Below are positions 61,098-64,000 of a stretch of DNA of 64,000 bases, piece by piece. Source of the stretch: an uncultured Christensenellaceae bacterium (GTDB lineage: Bacteria > Bacillota > Clostridia > Christensenellales > UBA3700); contig CALWKW010000001.1 in assembly GCA_944381365.1 (NCBI GenBank), positions 343,100-407,099 of the forward strand, in the 5' to 3' direction. The translations under genes were made by a program, and so were the position numbers. The notes below the pieces were generated by a model, which saw only the letters and a program-made list of their open reading frames with translations, ran no database searches and was not told where the DNA came from. Position 1 is the first letter of the stretch. Every line of letters starts with the position of its first letter.

Positions 61098-62324
61098 ATG
61101 AGACGAATACTTCATTGCGATGCCAACAACTTTTATGCTTCCGTAGAGTGCATGCTCGACCCAGCTCTAAAGGACAAATTTGTCGCCGTATCGGGAAATC
61201 CCGACAAGCGACACGGCATTATTCTTGCCAAAAATCAGAAGGCAAAAGAATGCGGAGTCAAGACGGGCGAAACTATATGGGAAGCAAAAAAGAAATGTCC
61301 CAATCTCGTGCTTGTTCCGCCCCAATTTGACGAATATGTCAAGATATCCGACAAAATCTTTGATATCTATTGCCGATACACCGACAGAGTCGAACCTTTC
61401 GGCATTGACGAATGCTGGCTTGATGTGAGCGGCTCTATGCGACTTTTTGAGAGTGCCGAAAGCATAGCCGAAGAATTGAGAGAGAGAATAAAAAAAGAAA
61501 TAGGCATCACCATATCCGTAGGAGTATCTTTCAACAAAATCTTTGCAAAGCTTGGCTCTGACATGAAAAAGCCCGATGCCGTGACAATTATCGATGAAAA
61601 CAATTATAAAGAAAAAGTATGGCCATTGGATGTAAGCGACTTGCTTATGATAGGAAGACATACCACGCAAAAATTAAAAGATATAGGCATAAATACAATA
61701 GGCGATTTGGCTTGTACCAATCCCGATATACTCATATCAAAATTCGGTATAAACGGACAAAAGATGTATGAAAATGCCAATGGCATAAATGACGAACCCG
61801 TAAGATTGTATTATGAAAGTCATATCCCCAAAAGTATCGGAAACTCCACTACTCTCCCAAAAGATGTGACAAAACGAGAAGAAGCCAAAGCCGTAATAAT
61901 GGCACTTTGCGAAATGGTGGCTATAAGACTTAGAAGACACAATTTTGTAGCCGGAGGATTGCACCTCGGGATAAAATACAAAGACTTAAGTTATTACGGC
62001 AAACAAATAAAACTTCCTATGTCACTCAATTCGGCAAGCAAACTTTGCGATTATGCAATGAGCATATTTGACGATACAAAAATTCTCATGCCAATCCGAG
62101 CCTTTTCTGTATCCACTTTCGACTTGAAAGACGGCGAAGAAAGCGTGCAGCTGTCGTTGTTTGAAGATATAGAAAAGACAGAAAAGCTGAGAAGACTTGA
62201 CAAATCTCTTGACGACATTCGCAAAAAATACGGCTATGGAATACTAAAGTCCGCATCGGTGCTAGAGTTCCCTCATATCACAAACGATTTGGAAGACAGC
62301 GATTTCAAACCTTTTAAAAAATAG
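61098..62324 (+). CDS. dinB: Y-family DNA polymerase IV
   Basis: 408 residues, lesion-bypass polymerase. Catalytic motif HCDANNFYASVE (near 5-16), the second acid pair in PFGIDECWLDVSG near 103-115, SVGVSFNKIFAKLGSDMKKPD near 145, HhH-containing thumb with IGRHTTQKLKDIGINTIGDL near 187, little-finger domain to about 350. A beta-clamp motif QLSLF lies near residue 349. Ends in TAG. ATG 61098 has no Shine-Dalgarno and the promoter predicts a leaderless mRNA; a LexA-like palindrome overlaps the -35 box. Confidence 0.95.
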   Translation: MRRILHCDANNFYASVECMLDPALKDKFVAVSGNPDKRHGIILAKNQKAKECGVKTGETIWEAKKKCPNLVLVPPQFDEYVKISDKIFDIYCRYTDRVEPFGIDECWLDVSGSMRLFESAESIAEELRERIKKEIGITISVGVSFNKIFAKLGSDMKKPDAVTIIDENNYKEKVWPLDVSDLLMIGRHTTQKLKDIGINTIGDLACTNPDILISKFGINGQKMYENANGINDEPVRLYYESHIPKSIGNSTTLPKDVTKREEAKAVIMALCEMVAIRLRRHNFVAGGLHLGIKYKDLSYYGKQIKLPMSLNSASKLCDYAMSIFDDTKILMPIRAFSVSTFDLKDGEESVQLSLFEDIEKTEKLRRLDKSLDDIRKKYGYGILKSASVLEFPHITNDLEDSDFKPFKK

Positions 62325-62400
62325 CAACTTGATGTTTAAATGCCTTGTTGCGAATATATGTTATTATTTTTTAACCAACTTATAATACTTATAAACAATA

Positions 62401-62431
62401 AAAGGAATCCGTCTTTTATTCGGATTCCTTT
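62401..62431. terminator. Bidirectional terminator between dinB and the lipoprotein gene
   Basis: AAAGGAATCCG and CGGATTCCTTT arms with a 9-nt loop between two convergent genes. Confidence 0.8.
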
Positions 62432-62435
62432 ATCG

Positions 62436-62957
62436 TCAATTATGAGCCAAGGCTAGATCTTCGTCTGTGAACATTCCGTAAAACTGTTCTCTGAATTCAT
62501 TTACAGCTTGTTTGGATGTTTTGTAATAACTTCCTCTAATCTCAACGATATACTCGTCTTTATCCCCTTCTATAAAAGTTATATTTATATAATTCAACGA
62601 TTCTCCTTCTTCTGTCTTAAAAATGCAAATTATCGTAGAAGGACCGCCCGTCGTAAAAGGTTTTTTATAATAATTGCATGTCTTAAAAGAATTCTTACTG
62701 AAAGCATCTAACAACTCCGCACACTTTGTCAATCTTTCATCACCCTCTTTAATCCTCCATACATTTTCGCCGTAAGGATTGCCTCCGTCATTTACAATAG
62801 AATTGATCTTACCTACTTCTATTACATTATCAACAGAAAAATCATATTGAGATAAAGGCTCGGCGGGCTTTGAACAGCCAGCAAAAGAGATTGACATTAC
62901 CGTTATGCAAATTATAGCAAGAATAAAGATCAAAATTCTTTTTTTGTCGTTTTTCAT
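62436..62957 (-). CDS. Small lipoprotein of unknown function
   Basis: 173 residues with a signal peptide (RILIFILAIICITVMSIS) and lipobox FAGC (Cys at residue 28). The exported part has an alternating beta pattern (STIICIFKTEEGESLNYINITFIEGDKDEYIVEIRG, near 105-140), no known motif. Start behind AAAGGATATG. No partner gene nearby; function unknown. Confidence 0.75.
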   Translation of the reverse strand: MKNDKKRILIFILAIICITVMSISFAGCSKPAEPLSQYDFSVDNVIEVGKINSIVNDGGNPYGENVWRIKEGDERLTKCAELLDAFSKNSFKTCNYYKKPFTTGGPSTIICIFKTEEGESLNYINITFIEGDKDEYIVEIRGSYYKTSKQAVNEFREQFYGMFTDEDLALAHN

Positions 62958-63099
62958 TATTGCATATCCTTTGTTTGAATTTATCTTATATTCAAACCAT
63001 AGTTATTCTTCAGTTCTATTATATTATCAGATATAACTATTGTCAATACCATCTTTTATTTAAGCTATTTTTTATATTATTCATATTAGTATAGACAGC

Positions 63100-63130
63100 A
63101 AAATACCTGCCCTTTCGGACAGGTATTTTT
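63100..63130 (-). terminator. Terminator of ppdK
   Basis: AAAATACCTG and CAGGTATTTT arms with a bulged CC/GG extension, 18 bp beyond the ppdK stop on the minus strand. Confidence 0.75.
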
Positions 63131-63147
63131 ATTGACTTAGATATTTA

Positions 63148-64000
63148 TTAGTTTTCTTCAAGATATCTTGTCTCAGCAGGAGCGGGCTTAATTCTGGGAT
63201 TGAGAATATTTGCCTGAGCTGCTGCAAGTCTTGCGATAGGCACTCTGAAAGGAGAACATGATACATAGTCGAGTCCTGCGTTGTGGCAGAATTCGATAGT
63301 AGAAGGATCTCCGCCTTGTTCGCCGCAGATACCGAGTTTGATATCAGGTCTTGTCTCTCTTCCGCCTGCGATAGCAATCTTCATGAGCTTGCCTACGCCT
63401 ACTTGGTCAAGTCTTGCGAAAGGATCGGACTCAAATATCTTCTTCATATAATATTCATCAAGGAACTTGCCTGCGTCATCACGAGAGAAACCGAATGTCA
63501 TCTGTGTCAAATCGTTTGTACCGAATGAGAAGAATTCTGCTTCTTTTGCGATTTCGTCAGCTGTCAATGCTGCTCTGGGGATTTCAATCATAGTACCGAT
63601 ATGATATTCGAGAGTTGTGTTGTTTTCTTTGAGAATTCTTTCTGCTGTCTCAACTACGACACTCTTTACATACTTCAATTCTTTTACTTCGCCTACCAAA
63701 GGAATCATGATTTCAGGCACTACATTATATCCCTTCTTTCTTACTGCCAAAGCTGCTTCGATGACAGCCTGTGTCTGCATTTCAGCAATTTCGGGATAAG
63801 TGACTGCAAGACGGCAACCTCTGTGTCCCATCATAGGATTGAATTCATGCAAACCTTCTACGGTAGCTTTGAGTTCTTCAAAAGTCAAGCCCATTGTCTT
63901 AGCGAGTTCTTTGATTTCTTCGTCCTTGTGAGGTACAAACTCATGGAGAGGGGGATCGAGGAAACGAATTGTAACAGGTCTGTCGCCCATAGCTTCATAC
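63148..64000 (-). CDS. ppdK: Pyruvate phosphate dikinase, C-terminal part (5' end outside window)
   Basis: The frame runs off the right edge; 284 C-terminal residues are visible, from YEAMGDRPVTIRFLDPPLHEF. It is the PEP/pyruvate-binding TIM barrel of pyruvate phosphate dikinase, which interconverts pyruvate, ATP and phosphate with PEP, AMP and pyrophosphate, used in glycolysis of many anaerobes. Seen: NPMMGHRGCRLAV, PEIMIPLVGEVKELK, GTMIEIPRAAL, FFSFGTNDLTQMTFGFSRDD and GICGEQGGDPSTIEFC with the catalytic Cys. The LHEFVPH wording and GRDD-like motif separate it from PEP synthase. The nucleotide-binding and phosphohistidine domains lie outside. Confidence 0.95.
   Translation of the reverse strand, partial: YEAMGDRPVTIRFLDPPLHEFVPHKDEEIKELAKTMGLTFEELKATVEGLHEFNPMMGHRGCRLAVTYPEIAEMQTQAVIEAALAVRKKGYNVVPEIMIPLVGEVKELKYVKSVVVETAERILKENNTTLEYHIGTMIEIPRAALTADEIAKEAEFFSFGTNDLTQMTFGFSRDDAGKFLDEYYMKKIFESDPFARLDQVGVGKLMKIAIAGGRETRPDIKLGICGEQGGDPSTIEFCHNAGLDYVSCSPFRVPIARLAAAQANILNPRIKPAPAETRYLEEN

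Noticed and set aside
1..64000. CRISPR array, insertion sequence, prophage or integron
   Set aside because: No regularly spaced direct repeats, transposase, integrase, phage structural gene or att-type duplication was found.

Overview
The window (about 38% GC by eye, TAA-rich stops, strong Shine-Dalgarno sites, TTGACA/TATAAT promoters) looks like the chromosome of a low-GC Gram-positive anaerobe, most likely an uncultured Clostridia member. Supporting markers are HrcA/CIRCE and CtsR regulons, the dnaG-rpoD-trmK-nif3 neighbourhood, HprK with an HPr-like protein, long-form Hpf, DUF4364, a flavodiiron protein, a pyruvate phosphate dikinase, and preQ1 and lysine riboswitches. No rRNA, insertion sequence, prophage, CRISPR array or sporulation operon was seen. 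Most genes are on the minus strand. Both edge genes are cut: the flavodiiron protein at the left, pyruvate phosphate dikinase at the right.

Layout. 1-6.3 kb: flavodiiron protein, LOG-like protein, a CDF metal exporter, an SDR, a VUT/YhhQ transporter behind a preQ1-type riboswitch, then two decayed genes (a cytidylate-kinase-like gene with an in-frame amber codon and a MATE transporter remnant) and a tRNA-Thr. 6.4-15.7 kb: asnS, a probable 6S RNA, a three-gene membrane operon of unknown function, a HAD phosphatase, valS and pgsA. 15.9-24.2 kb: a NitT/TauT-type ABC transporter, a YkvI-like membrane protein, hslO with a coupled TPR gene, a methyltransferase and a membrane protein. 24.5-27.6 kb: lysine riboswitch and asd-dapA-dapB. 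27.7-33.3 kb: the macromolecular-synthesis cluster dnaG-rpoD-(trmK-nif3 fusion)-zinc-ribbon protein. 33.5-45.6 kb: dgt, an ECF sigma/putative anti-sigma pair, a second CDF transporter, a Crh-like HPr homologue with DUF4364, an O-antigen-ligase-like protein, a small unlisted ORF, hprK, a Cof phosphatase, uvrC, and an ArsR regulator divergent from a cysteine-rich peptide. 45.7-59.6 kb: the stress block hrcA-grpE-dnaK-dnaJ, a giant lipoprotein with an M60-like fold, hpf, and ctsR-mcsA-mcsB-clpC. 60-64 kb: galU, dinB, a small lipoprotein and the end of ppdK.

How the genes work together. Protein quality control dominates: Hsp33, HrcA-controlled chaperones, CtsR-controlled ClpC with the McsAB arginine kinase, and Hpf for ribosome hibernation. 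Lysine/diaminopimelate synthesis is placed under lysine control by the riboswitch. HprK plus an HPr homologue without the catalytic His but with the Ser site suggests carbon-catabolite signalling of the Crh kind. The most unusual regulatory observation is that four genes (dgt, cof-type HAD, uvrC, dinB) have no Shine-Dalgarno and a -10 box exactly 6 nt before the ATG, predicting leaderless mRNAs; three of them act in DNA repair or dNTP metabolism.
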